Positions 53,210 through 61,147 of a stretch of DNA of 64,000 bases are shown piece by piece. The notes beneath the pieces were generated by a model. That model was not told the DNA's origin. It saw only the letters and a list, made by a program, of their open reading frames with translations, and did not search any database. Origin of the DNA: Streptomyces lavendofoliae (GTDB lineage Bacteria; Actinomycetota; Actinomycetes; Streptomycetales; Streptomycetaceae); assembly GCF_014649735.1 (NCBI RefSeq), contig NZ_BMTP01000018.1, positions 1 through 64,000 of the forward strand. Reading direction: 5' to 3'. The position numbers were made by a program, and so were the translations under genes. The first letter of the stretch is position 1; every line of letters begins with the position of its first letter.

Positions 53210-54129
53210 TGACAGCCGCCGGCGAGGTCGCCGGCTCCGCCCCGGTGCCGAGGCCGGCCGGGAAGGTGCGGGCCTTCCTGCGCCTGGTGCTCATCGAGCA
53301 CTCCGTGTTCGCGCTGCCCTTCGCGTACATCGCCGCGCTCACCGCGATGTACCGGGACGACCGGACCGTCCACTGGGTGGAGCTGCTCCTGGTGACCGTC
53401 GCGATGGTGGGCCTGCGGACCTTCGCGATGGCGTGCAACCGGATCATCGACCGCGAGATCGACGCGCGGAACCCCCGCACGGCCGGCCGTGAGCTGGTCA
53501 CCGGCGCGGTGTCGGTCCGCACCGCCTGGACCGGGGCGCTGGTGGCGCTGGTGGCGTTCCTCGGCGCGGCGGCGCTGCTGAACCCGCTGTGCCTGGCGCT
53601 CGCGCCCCTCGCCGTCGTACCGATGGTGGTATATCCCTACGGCAAGCGGTTCACAGACTTCCCGCACGCCATCCTGGGGCTGGCGCAGGCGATGGGCCCG
53701 GTCGGCGCGTGGATCGCGGTCACCGGGGCGTGGTCGTGGGACGCGGCGGTCCTGGGGCTCGCGGTGGGCGTCTGGATCGGCGGCTTCGACCTGATCTTCG
53801 CCTGCCAGGACGTCCAGGCGGACCGCGCCCACGGGGTGAGGTCCGTGCCCGCCCGCTTCGGCGTCCCGGCGGCGCTCCACGGCGCCCGCGCGTGCCACGC
53901 CGTCACCACGGCGCTGCTCGTGTGGTACGCCGTCCTCACCGGCGCGGGCGTGTTCTTCTGGGTGGGCCTGGCCGTCGTGGCCGTCGCCTTCGTGTACGAG
54001 CACACGATCGTGCGCCCGCACGACCTCTCGCGGCTGAACCGGGCGTTCTTCACCACGAACGGCTTCATCGGCGTCGCGCTCTTCGTGTGCGCGCTGACCG
54101 ACCTGGTGGTGCGCGGCCTGGTGCCGTGA
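53206..54129 (+). CDS. mqnP: UbiA-family prenyltransferase of menaquinone synthesis (MqnP-like)
   Basis: A 307-residue polytopic membrane prenyltransferase with about eight to nine helices. The two Asp-rich motifs are RTFAMACNRIIDREIDARNP (NxxxD type) and DLIFACQDVQADRAHGVRSV (DxxxD type), which bind Mg2+-prenyl diphosphate. It attaches the isoprenoid tail to the 1,4-dihydroxy-6-naphthoate ring of the futalosine route. The start ATG overlaps the previous gene's stop. Its partners are the UbiD-like and UbiX-like genes. Confidence 0.9.
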   Translation: MMTAAGEVAGSAPVPRPAGKVRAFLRLVLIEHSVFALPFAYIAALTAMYRDDRTVHWVELLLVTVAMVGLRTFAMACNRIIDREIDARNPRTAGRELVTGAVSVRTAWTGALVALVAFLGAAALLNPLCLALAPLAVVPMVVYPYGKRFTDFPHAILGLAQAMGPVGAWIAVTGAWSWDAAVLGLAVGVWIGGFDLIFACQDVQADRAHGVRSVPARFGVPAALHGARACHAVTTALLVWYAVLTGAGVFFWVGLAVVAVAFVYEHTIVRPHDLSRLNRAFFTTNGFIGVALFVCALTDLVVRGLVP

Positions 54130-54211
54130 GCCTCGGGGGCGGGGCGGCCACGCCCCGCTCGGTTCCGTACCGGCCGGTTCCGTACGGGTCCGGCCGGATA
54201 GGCTCAGACGC

Positions 54212-54886
54212 GTGGAGCCGGGAGAATCGCAGCGTCGTCCGTGGGTCGTCGGGGTGTCGGGGGCGTCAGGGACCCCGTACGCCGCCGCCGTGCTGCGCGG
54301 GCTGCTCGCCGCCGGGGAGAGCGTCGACCTGGTGGTGTCGCGGGCGTCGCGGCTGACGCTGCTCGACGAGACCGGGATCGCGTTCCGGGACGCGCACTGG
54401 CGCGAGGACCTCGCCGAGTGGCTGGCGCGGGGCGCGGACGGGAAGCCCGGCGCGTACCGGGTCGACGTGTCGGACGTGCGGCACTGGGCGGCGGGCGACC
54501 TCGCGGCCGGGCCGTCGTCGGGTTCGTACCCGGTCAAGGGGATGCTGATCGTGCCCGCGTCCACCGCGTGCGTGGCGGGGGTGGCGCTCGGGCTGTCGAA
54601 GGACCTGTTGCAGCGGGCGGCGAGCGTCACGCTGAAGGAGCGCCGCCCGCTGGTGGTGGCCGTCCGCGAGACCCCGCTGAGCGGCCAGACCCTCAGGCAG
54701 CTGGTGGCGCTGGACGAGGCGGGCGCGGTGGTGCTGCCCGCCTCGCCGGCCTTCTACGCGGGCGCGACGCACATCCAGGACCTGGTGGACTTCGTCGCCG
54801 GGCGGGTGCTGGACGCGGCGGGGGTGCCGCACCGGCTGTACCGCCGCTGGAAGGGGGAGCTGGGTGGGGGTTCGCGTGGGGACTAG
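54212..54886 (+). CDS. mqnM: UbiX-family flavin prenyltransferase (MqnM-like)
   Basis: A 224-residue flavoprotein that makes prenylated FMN for UbiD enzymes. VVGVSGASGTPYAAAVLRGL starts the fold, with ASTACVAGVALGLSKDLLQR and ERRPLVVAVRETPLSGQTLR (prenyl and FMN binding) and PAFYAGATHIQDLVDFVAGR near the end. GTG 54212 follows 82 bases after mqnP; TAGGCT at 54199-54204 may be a further -10 box. It supplies the cofactor for the UbiD-like enzyme at the start of the cluster. Confidence 0.92.
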   Translation: MEPGESQRRPWVVGVSGASGTPYAAAVLRGLLAAGESVDLVVSRASRLTLLDETGIAFRDAHWREDLAEWLARGADGKPGAYRVDVSDVRHWAAGDLAAGPSSGSYPVKGMLIVPASTACVAGVALGLSKDLLQRAASVTLKERRPLVVAVRETPLSGQTLRQLVALDEAGAVVLPASPAFYAGATHIQDLVDFVAGRVLDAAGVPHRLYRRWKGELGGGSRGD

Positions 54887-55085
54887 CGTCTGCCGGCGGG
54901 GTGCGGCCGGGGCGCCCGGCCGGGCCCGGCGGCGGCCGGCCGGTGGGCAGGCGGGCGGTCGGCCGGCCCCCGCAGAGCGCGCATCGGGGCGTGCGCCCTC
55001 TCGATCGTGTACACGATGAGGGTCGTCTCCTGACGGATCGCCTTTGATCATCTGAAAGAATCACAGGGTATTGGCTCTGCGTGCC

Positions 55086-55103
55086 TTTGATTCTAAAATC
55101 AAA
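55086..55103. promoter_or_regulatory. Palindrome upstream of the Lrp gene
   Basis: TTTGATTCTAAAATCAAA is an 18-base palindrome with one mismatched pair, in a strikingly AT-rich patch (55040-55120) for this genome. A GCCTTTGAT word occurs at 55040 and again at 55083. Position 38 bases before ATG 55141 and the adjacent Lrp gene suggest an autoregulatory operator. The 254 bases between mqnM and this gene hold no other gene. Confidence 0.55.
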
Positions 55104-55140
55104 CATGCTGTGTTGCTGAACAATGGAAGGCTTCAGGTAT

Positions 55141-55596
55141 ATGGACGCCGTGGACAGGCAGCTCATCCAGGCCCTTCGTGAGAACGGCAGGGCCTCGTAC
55201 GCCGAGCTCGGCCGGCTCGTCGGGCTCTCCGGGCCCTCCGTCACCGACCGGATCAACCGTCTGGAGGCGGCGGGCGTCATCACCGGCTACCGCGCCACCG
55301 TCGACTCCGCCTCCCTCGGCCTCGGCGTCACGGCGCTGATCGGCATCTCCCTCTCCGACGCCGCCGACCACGAGGACGTGGCGCGCCGCCTGCGGGACCT
55401 GGCCGAGATCGAGGACTGCTGGTTCATCGCGGGTGACGACTCGTTCATGCTCAAGGTGCGGGCCAGCGACGTGGACGGCCTGGAGAAGACCATCCGCCGG
55501 CTGTCCGGCACCAAGGGCGTCTCCCGGACGCGGACGACCATCGTGCTGTCCACGAAGTGGGAGAACCGGGTCGGCGACCTGCCCGAGGAGTCCTGA
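55141..55596 (+). CDS. Lrp/AsnC-family regulator
   Basis: A 151-residue feast/famine regulator. The N-terminal winged HTH is MDAVDRQLIQALRENGRASY and LGRLVGLSGPSVTDRINRLE. The C-terminal RAM ligand domain begins with GVTALIGISLSD and ends with RTTIVLSTKWENRVG. ATG 55141 has GGAAGG ten bases upstream; ATG 55123 would add six residues without one. It lies between mqnM and mqnE, an arrangement conserved in Streptomyces. It may adjust menaquinone genes to an amino acid signal, but this is inference. Confidence 0.88.
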   Translation: MDAVDRQLIQALRENGRASYAELGRLVGLSGPSVTDRINRLEAAGVITGYRATVDSASLGLGVTALIGISLSDAADHEDVARRLRDLAEIEDCWFIAGDDSFMLKVRASDVDGLEKTIRRLSGTKGVSRTRTTIVLSTKWENRVGDLPEES

Positions 55597-55610
55597 CGCC
55601 CGGCGCCGAC

Positions 55611-55642
55611 GGGGGTCCCCCCGCCCGCGAAGTGCGGGGGAG
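55611..55642. repeat. Streptomyces-type short dispersed palindrome
   Basis: GGGGGTCCCCCCGCCCGCGA plus AGTGCGGGGGAG forms a hairpin (CCCCCGC 55618-55624 / GCGGGGG 55634-55640). This resembles the GGTCCCCC...GGGGGAG elements scattered between Streptomyces genes, recalled from general experience. It lies between the Lrp gene and mqnE. Confidence 0.5.
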
Positions 55643-55686
55643 TACCGTGGGGGAGCCCGATTGACACACGTATGGGAGGCGGCCAC

Positions 55687-56850
55687 ATGGACGCGGGGCT
55701 CAAGCGCGAGCTGGAGGAGAAGGTCCGGTCCGGGGAGCGGCTGACCCGCGAGGACGGCATCGCCCTCTACGCGTCGGACGACCTGGCGTGGCTCGGTGGC
55801 CTGGCCCACGAGGTGCGGACGCGCAAGAACGGTGACGTGGTCCACTTCAACGTCAACCGGCACCTGAACATGACCAACGTCTGCACCGCGTCGTGCGCGT
55901 ACTGCTCGTTCCAGCGCAAGCCGGGCGAGAAGGACGCGTACACCATGCGCATCGAGGAGGCCGTCCGCCTCGCCAAGGCGATGGAGAACGAGAACCTCAC
56001 CGAGCTGCACATCGTCAACGGGCTCCACCCCAACCTGCCGTGGCGCTACTACCCGCGTTCGCTGAGCGAGCTGAAGAAGGCGCTGCCGAACGTCTCCCTG
56101 AAGGCCTTCACGGCGACCGAGATCCACCACTTCGAGACGATCTCCGGGCTGTCCGCCTCCGAGATCCTCGACGAGCTGATCGAGGCCGGCCTGGAGTCGC
56201 TGACCGGCGGCGGCGCGGAGATCTTCGACTGGGAGGTCCGTCAGCACATCGTGGACCACCGCACCCACTGGGAGGACTGGTCCCGGATCCACCGCCTCGC
56301 GCACGAGAAGGGTCTGAAGACCCCCTGCACGATGCTGTACGGCCACATCGAGGAGCCGCGCCACCGCGTGGACCACGTGCTGCGGCTGCGGGAGCTCCAG
56401 GACGAGACCGGCGGCTTCCAGGTCTTCATCCCGCTGCGCTACCAGCACGACTTCGTGGACATGCAGGACGGCAAGGTCCGCAACCGGCTCCAGGCGCGGA
56501 CGACCATGGCGACCGGCGCCGAGGCGCTGAAGACCTTCGCGGTCTCCCGGCTGCTCTTCGACAACGTCCCGCACGTCAAGGTCTTCTGGGTCATGCACGG
56601 TGTGCAGACCGCCCAGCTGGCCCTCCAGCACGGCGCGGACGACATGGACGGCTCGGTCGTCGAGTACAAGATCACGCACGACGCGGACAACTACGGCACG
56701 CCCAACAAGCTGGGCCGCGAGGACCTGCTGGAGCTCATCCGGGACGCGGGCTTCCGCCCGGTGGAGCGCAACACCCGCTACGAGATCATCCGCGAGTACC
56801 CCGGTCCGGAGCAGGACCGCCGCGAGTCGCCCCAGCCGATGCGGGTCTGA
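55687..56850 (+). CDS. mqnE: Aminofutalosine synthase (radical SAM)
   Basis: A 387-residue radical SAM enzyme. The cluster cysteines are in NVCTASCAYCSFQRKPGEKD (CxxxCxxC near residues 64-71). The C-terminal SPASM-free TIM barrel includes FIPLRYQHDF, KVFWVMHGVQTAQL and VEYKITHDADNYGTPNKLG. MqnE joins 3-[(1-carboxyvinyl)oxy]benzoate to SAM to give aminofutalosine. ATG 55687 has GGGAGG at 55674-55679; ATG 55672 lies before that site and is rejected. With the UbiA, UbiD and UbiX-like genes it proves the futalosine route; MqnA, B, C and D are not in the window. Confidence 0.95.
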   Translation: MDAGLKRELEEKVRSGERLTREDGIALYASDDLAWLGGLAHEVRTRKNGDVVHFNVNRHLNMTNVCTASCAYCSFQRKPGEKDAYTMRIEEAVRLAKAMENENLTELHIVNGLHPNLPWRYYPRSLSELKKALPNVSLKAFTATEIHHFETISGLSASEILDELIEAGLESLTGGGAEIFDWEVRQHIVDHRTHWEDWSRIHRLAHEKGLKTPCTMLYGHIEEPRHRVDHVLRLRELQDETGGFQVFIPLRYQHDFVDMQDGKVRNRLQARTTMATGAEALKTFAVSRLLFDNVPHVKVFWVMHGVQTAQLALQHGADDMDGSVVEYKITHDADNYGTPNKLGREDLLELIRDAGFRPVERNTRYEIIREYPGPEQDRRESPQPMRV

Positions 56851-57059
56851 CCCCGGGGCCCCGGCCGGCGGGGTACGGCCCTCCGGGGCTGTGACCGCCG
56901 CCCGGGTGCCGGGAGCGGGGCGCCGCGAGGGCCCGCCGCGCCCCGCCCGCCCCATGGCGGTGCCGCGCGCCGGCGGCCGGGGCGCGGTCCGGGCGGGGCC
57001 GGTGTCCGGCCTGCGGATGGTGGCGCGGGCCCCGCGCCGAGCCGTTTATCGTCGGGCGC

Positions 57060-57587
57060 ATGCCGTTGAATTTCGAACTGGATCCGCGGATCGACTCCGC
57101 CCTCCGCGATGGCGTCCTCGCCCTGTGGACGGACGTCTCCAACGCGGGCGGCTCCGTCGGCTTCGTCCCGCCCGTCACCCCCGACGACATCCGGCCGGAG
57201 TGGGTCAGGCACCTCACCGCCCTGGCCGAGGGCCGCACCCGCCTCCTCGTCGGCCGCGACCGGGACGGGGCCGTCGCGGCCACGGCCTTCATCGCGCACA
57301 ACACGCACCGCCTGATGAGGCACTGGGTGTGGCTCTACACCGTGATGGTGCACCCCCGGCACCAGGGCAAGGGGTACGGACGCGACCTCATGGCCGCGAC
57401 GGAGGCGGCGGTGCGCGGCATCGACGGCATCGACGCGATCCGGCTCACCTGCCGCGGCGGCACCGGCGTCGACCGGTTCTACGCCTCCTGCGGGTACAAG
57501 GAGGTCGGACGGGTCCCGGACGCGATCCGCGTCGCCGACGGTGACGACCGCGACGACATCATCATGTATCTGCCGCTCACCCCCTGA
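57060..57587 (+). CDS. GNAT N-acetyltransferase
   Basis: A 175-residue acetyltransferase. The acetyl-CoA loop is VMVHPRHQGKGYGRDLMAAT (Q/RxxGxG/A), followed by LTCRGGTGVDRFYASCGYKE. The N-terminal part is helical. ATG 57060 has no Shine-Dalgarno; TATCGT at 57047-57052 sits seven bases before it, suggesting a leaderless mRNA. It is apparently unconnected with mqnE. Substrate unknown. Confidence 0.82.
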   Translation: MPLNFELDPRIDSALRDGVLALWTDVSNAGGSVGFVPPVTPDDIRPEWVRHLTALAEGRTRLLVGRDRDGAVAATAFIAHNTHRLMRHWVWLYTVMVHPRHQGKGYGRDLMAATEAAVRGIDGIDAIRLTCRGGTGVDRFYASCGYKEVGRVPDAIRVADGDDRDDIIMYLPLTP

Positions 57588-57664
57588 ATCGATCGAATCG
57601 TCACGTGCTTCACTGGACGGGCAGGAACGTCGTACGAACGAATACGAAGGAAGAAGGCCCCGCC

Positions 57665-57964
57665 GTGTCCGCTGCTCCCCGCACGAGCGCCACGATCCGG
57701 TACACCCTCATGCGTCTCGGCGTCTTCGCCGGCTGCTTCCTCGCCCTGTGGGGGCTCGTGTACGTCGGCGCGCTGCCCCGTGGCCTCGGGGACTCCAACC
57801 TCCTGTGGGTGCTGCTCCTGTCCATCGTGATCTCGGCGCCCCTCAGCTTCGTCCTGCTGCGCAAGCAGCGCGACGCGATGTCCGCGCAGATCGTCGAGAA
57901 GGTCGACACCGCGAAGGCCCGCCTGGAGGCCAACCGCACCCGTGAGGACACCGCCGTGCAGTGA
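57665..57964 (+). CDS. DUF4229 membrane protein
   Basis: A 99-residue two-pass membrane protein: helices at residues about 15-38 (LMRLGVFAGCFLALWGLVYV) and 48-68 (NLLWVLLLSIVISAPLSFVL). The charged C-terminal tail (LRKQRDAMSAQIVEKVDTAK) faces the cytoplasm and looks coiled-coil. DUF4229 is common in actinobacteria and of unknown role. GTG 57665 has AAGGAAGAAGG upstream; GTG 57605 would extend it by 20 residues. A terminator follows. Confidence 0.8.
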   Translation: MSAAPRTSATIRYTLMRLGVFAGCFLALWGLVYVGALPRGLGDSNLLWVLLLSIVISAPLSFVLLRKQRDAMSAQIVEKVDTAKARLEANRTREDTAVQ

Positions 57965-57996
57965 GCTGGCTCACCCGCGGCCCGGCCGGCACCCGC

Positions 57997-58030
57997 ACCC
58001 CCGTACCGAAGCGTCGCTTCGTGCGGGGGT
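57997..58030 (+). terminator. Hairpin terminator after DUF4229 gene
   Basis: An inner CGAAGCG-T-CGCTTCG and an outer ACCCCCG / CGGGGGT make a two-part stem with a small internal bulge. It begins 32 bases after the stop codon and isolates the leader and symporter unit downstream. Confidence 0.75.
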
Positions 58031-58056
58031 GTTGACGTGTCCGGACCCCCGCGGCC

Positions 58057-58100
58057 CTCAAAGAAGTGCTTTGAGGTACTCAAAGTTCAAGTGTTAACGT
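58057..58100 (+). promoter_or_regulatory. Promoter with three CTCAAAG repeats before the leader peptide
   Basis: CTCAAAG (58057-58063), CTTTGAG (58069-58075) and CTCAAAG (58079-58085); the last two form a perfect palindrome CTTTGAG-GTA-CTCAAAG. TTGAGG (58071-58076) is the -35 and TAACGT (58095-58100) the -10, with 18 bases between. GTG 58108 follows seven bases later, so the message should be leaderless. The repeats overlap the -35, as for a repressor or activator site. The regulator is not in the neighbourhood. Confidence 0.7.
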
Positions 58101-58107
58101 GTTCGAC

Positions 58108-58218
58108 GTGAAGACAGCAGTGCGCCTCCAAGCCGACGCCATGGGCATCCCGCTCGTGGCGCGCCTGCATGTCGACCTCTGCCGCTGTATGTCCGCGGTC
58201 TGTTGCCGCGAAGTCTGA
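58108..58218 (+). CDS. Cysteine-rich leader peptide (attenuator)
   Basis: GTG 58108 to TGA 58218 encodes 36 residues, MKTAVRLQADAMGIPLVARL then HVDLCRCMSAVCCREV. Four cysteines (C25, C27, C32, C33) lie in the last 12 residues. The HVDLCRxxSAxCCR pattern matches the short leader peptides that precede sulfur genes in Streptomyces. In mycobacteria, similar Cys-rich short ORFs sense cysteine supply by ribosome stalling. Start: a leaderless transcript from the promoter at 58071-58100; ATG 58141 is an alternative. GC-rich hairpins (for example 58233-58239 with 58255-58261) fill the 89 bases to the symporter gene. Too short for routine annotation. Confidence 0.75.
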   Translation: MKTAVRLQADAMGIPLVARLHVDLCRCMSAVCCREV

Positions 58219-58307
58219 CCCGGCATCATGCAGCGGCGCCGCCGAAAGGCGCGTGCGCCGCACCCCTCGTCCCGTATTCCCCCGATACGTACCACTGGAG
58301 TGTGTCC

Positions 58308-59678
58308 GTGTCCGCGTCCGCGAGCACCGCGAACAACCCCGCGAACCCCGATGTCCGGCCCACCCGCCGGATACCCAAGGTGCCCTTCTGGGCCCAGATC
58401 GTCGCCGGTCTCGTCCTCGGCGTCGTCCTCGGCTGGGTCACCCGCACCTATGACGTGCAGTGGCTGCACACCACCCTGGACAAGGTCGGCCACATCTTCG
58501 TCCAGCTGCTGAAGCTGGCCGTCGCGCCACTCGTCTTCTTCGCGATCCTGGTGTCCATCACCAACCTGCGCAAGGTCAACAACGCCGCCCGGCTCGCGTC
58601 CCGCACCCTGCTCTGGTTCATGATCACGTCGCTGATCGCCGTCGCCATCGGCCTCGCGATCGGCCTGCTCACCAACCCGGGCGCCGGTACCGGCCTCACC
58701 CCCAAGGACGGCGAGAAGCCCGAGAACGCGGGCTCCTGGCTGGACTTCCTCACCGGCATCATCCCGACCGACGTCGTCACGCCGTTCACCGAGCTGAACG
58801 TGCTCCAGATCGTCTTCATGGCCGCCGTCGCCGGCGTCGCCGCGCTGAAGCTCGGCGAGAGGGCCCAGCCCATCCTCACCCTGAGCGAGTCGGTCCTGGA
58901 GCTGCTGCAGAAGGCCCTGTGGTGGGTCATCCGCCTGGCGCCGCTCGGCACCGTCGGCCTCATCGGCTACGCCATCGCCGACTACGGCTGGGACCTCATC
59001 GGCAAGTACGCCACCTTCACCGCCGACGTCTACATCGGCTGCGCCCTGGTCCTCTTCGGCGTCTACCCGCTGCTGCTGGCGACCGTCGCGAAGGTCAACC
59101 CGGTCCAGTTCTTCAAGGGCGCCTGGCCCGCCATCCAGCTGGCCTTCGTCTCCCGCTCGTCGGTCGGCACCATGCCGGTGACGGTCAAGGTCACCGAGCG
59201 CCTCGGCGTCCCCAAGGAGTACACCTCCTTCGCCGTCCCGTTCGGCGCCACCACGAAGATGGACGGCTGCGCCGCGATCTACCCCGCGCTCGCCGCCATC
59301 TTCATCGCCCAGATCTTCGACGTGCAGCTGGGCATCGGCGACTACCTGCTGATCGCCTTCGTCTCGGTGATCGGCTCGGCGGCCACCGCCGGCCTGACCG
59401 GCGCCACGGTCATGCTGACGCTGACCCTGTCGACGCTGGGCCTCCCGCTGGAGGGTGTCGGCCTGCTCATGGCGATCGACCCGATCCTCGACATGATGCG
59501 CACCGCCACCAACGTGGCCGGCCAGGCGCTCGTCCCGGTGATCGTCGCCGCCCGCGAGAAGATCCTCGACCTCGACGCGTACAACGCGGCGTCGTCGTCC
59601 CCGATCGACGAGGACGACGAGCGGGACGACCACGGCGTGCGCGAGGCCGGTCGGAAGGCCGTACCCGCCACCGTCTGA
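58308..59678 (+). CDS. DAACS-family sodium/proton symporter, likely cystine-type
   Basis: A 456-residue membrane transporter of the dicarboxylate/amino acid:cation symporter family, with about eight helices and two re-entrant hairpins. AFVSRSSVGTMPVTVKVTER (the serine-rich hairpin, here SRSSVGT), GATTKMDGCAAIYPALAAIF (the NMDGT-type motif, here KMDGC) and MAIDPILDMMRTATNVAGQA (the final helix). The family includes glutamate, dicarboxylate and L-cystine (TcyP) carriers. The Cys-rich leader argues for cystine or another sulfur compound. GTG 58308 has CTGGAG seven bases upstream. The C-terminal tail is acidic. Confidence 0.85.
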   Translation: MSASASTANNPANPDVRPTRRIPKVPFWAQIVAGLVLGVVLGWVTRTYDVQWLHTTLDKVGHIFVQLLKLAVAPLVFFAILVSITNLRKVNNAARLASRTLLWFMITSLIAVAIGLAIGLLTNPGAGTGLTPKDGEKPENAGSWLDFLTGIIPTDVVTPFTELNVLQIVFMAAVAGVAALKLGERAQPILTLSESVLELLQKALWWVIRLAPLGTVGLIGYAIADYGWDLIGKYATFTADVYIGCALVLFGVYPLLLATVAKVNPVQFFKGAWPAIQLAFVSRSSVGTMPVTVKVTERLGVPKEYTSFAVPFGATTKMDGCAAIYPALAAIFIAQIFDVQLGIGDYLLIAFVSVIGSAATAGLTGATVMLTLTLSTLGLPLEGVGLLMAIDPILDMMRTATNVAGQALVPVIVAAREKILDLDAYNAASSSPIDEDDERDDHGVREAGRKAVPATV

Positions 59679-59716
59679 CGCCCACCACGTCACGACACCT
59701 CACGGCACGTCGTACG

Positions 59717-59752
59717 ACAGCGCCCCCACCGGCCGGCCGGCGGGGGCGCTGT
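59717..59752. terminator. Bidirectional terminator between symporter and protease
   Basis: ACAGCGCCCCC / GGGGGCGCTGT (11 bp, perfect) with a ccggccggccgg centre lies between the convergent symporter and subtilisin genes. Confidence 0.8.
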
Positions 59753-59759
59753 CGCGCGG

Positions 59760-60944
59760 TCAGAGGCCGCCGGTCTGGAGCAGCCGGTTGGGGGAGGACT
59801 TGCTCACGGTGAGGGCGTCCTTCACCGACTGGTCGACGAGCCAGGTGAAGGTCTGGGCGGGCGTCGCCGACGGGTGGCGCGCCTTCAGGAGGGTGGCCAC
59901 GCCCGCGACGTGCGGGCTGGCCATGGACGTGCCGTTCAGCGCCACGCTCCCGCCGCCGAGCCTGGCCGAGACGATGGCGGCCCCAGGGGCGTACATGTCC
60001 AGGCACGGGCCGAAGTTGGAGAAGCCGGTCTCCTGGTCCAGGTGGTTGGTGGCGCCGACGGTGAGGACCCGGGCCGCGCTCGCGGGCGAGACGCCGCACG
60101 CGTCGGCCGCGTCGTTCCCGGCCGCGATCACCGGCAGGACGCCGCTGTCGGACAGGGAGGTGGCGGCCTGGTTGAGGGCGTCGCTCCGAGGGCCGCCGAC
60201 GGACCCGTTGAGCACCGCGGGCTGCCTGGCGTTCTTCGCCACCCAGTCCAGTCCGGCGATCATTCCCGAGTACGTTCCCTTGCCGTCGCACCCGAGGACG
60301 CGCACGCTGACCAGGCCGGCCTGCCGGGCGACGCCGAAGGTCGCCCCGCCGACGGTGCCCGCGACGTGCGTGCCGTGGCCGTTGCAGTCCTGGCCGTTGC
60401 GCCCGTCGCCCACCGCGTCGAACCCGGGCACGGCGCGCCCGCCGAACTCGGGGTGCCGGTAGTCGATGCCGGTGTCGAGGACGTAGGCCCTGGCGCCGGC
60501 GCCGGTGCCGTTGACGTTGTACTGCTGGTTGAGCGGGAGGTACGGCTGGTCGATGCGGTCCAGGCCCCAACTGGCGGCAGTGGCGCGGACGGTGGGCCCG
60601 GCGGGTACGGGGGTGGCCGTGACCACCGCGTCCTGCTCGACGGCCGCCACCTCCGGCAGGCCGCGCGCGGTCGTCAGCTGGGAGGCGCTCAGTCTCGCCG
60701 CGAAGCCGCGCAGGACGCTGGAGTACTCGTGGAGCGGGGTGACGCCGAGCTGTCGGGTGATCCGGACCGCTGATGTCGTACCCGGTTTCAGGACGACGAT
60801 GTACTGGTCGGGTACCGGCGAGGTGGTGGTCCGCAGCGGGGCGAGGCCGGCGGTGGGGGCGGCGGTGGCGGTGGGGGCGGGGGTCGCGGTGAGGGGAAGC
60901 AGCAGGAGCAGCGCGGCACAGGCGCGGCGAGCGGACAACCTCAT
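59760..60944 (-). CDS. Secreted subtilisin-family serine protease (S8, pro-form)
   Basis: A 394-residue exported protease. A Sec signal peptide (residues about 1-28, RACAALLLLLPLTATPAPT) is followed by an I9 propeptide (residues about 45-115, QYIVVLKPGTTSAVRITRQL and LPEVAAVEQDAVV). The catalytic triad is Asp in YVLDTGIDYRHPEF, His in DCNGHGTHVAGTVGG and Ser in LNGTSMASPHVAGVATLLKA; the oxyanion Asn is in VIAAGNDAADA. Four cysteines suggest two disulfides. ATG 60944 has GGAG seven bases upstream. It is probably an extracellular nutrient protease. Confidence 0.95.
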   Translation of the reverse strand: MRLSARRACAALLLLLPLTATPAPTATAAPTAGLAPLRTTTSPVPDQYIVVLKPGTTSAVRITRQLGVTPLHEYSSVLRGFAARLSASQLTTARGLPEVAAVEQDAVVTATPVPAGPTVRATAASWGLDRIDQPYLPLNQQYNVNGTGAGARAYVLDTGIDYRHPEFGGRAVPGFDAVGDGRNGQDCNGHGTHVAGTVGGATFGVARQAGLVSVRVLGCDGKGTYSGMIAGLDWVAKNARQPAVLNGSVGGPRSDALNQAATSLSDSGVLPVIAAGNDAADACGVSPASAARVLTVGATNHLDQETGFSNFGPCLDMYAPGAAIVSARLGGGSVALNGTSMASPHVAGVATLLKARHPSATPAQTFTWLVDQSVKDALTVSKSSPNRLLQTGGL

Positions 60945-61119
60945 GCAGAACTCCGATCGGGAGTGTCCGGCGAAGGGCGACGTCTGTAGGGAAGCAGCCA
61001 CCGGGCATCAGGACACATCGCCTGACGGAGTGATGTGCGCGCTTTCCGTGGTGAACGGCGCATGTGTCACCGGGTTATGTGCGCGGCACGCGCCCTCGCG
61101 GCGGGCCGTAGGCTTACCG

Positions 61120-61132
61120 ACTACCGAGTAGT
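61120..61132. promoter_or_regulatory. Candidate TetR operator, site 1
   Basis: ACTAC-CGA-GTAGT is an inverted repeat with perfect five-base arms, directly before the AGGAGG of the TetR gene. The core ACTACCGAGTA resembles ACTCCTGAGTA at 62846-62856 (nine of eleven bases). Confidence 0.5.
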
Positions 61133-61147
61133 AGGAGGACGGTTGCC

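Noticed and set aside
56851-57059. Weak hairpin (GCCCCGG / CCGGGGC) after mqnE as a terminator
   Set aside because: Seven-base stem with an 18-base loop in GC-rich DNA; not distinguishable from chance.
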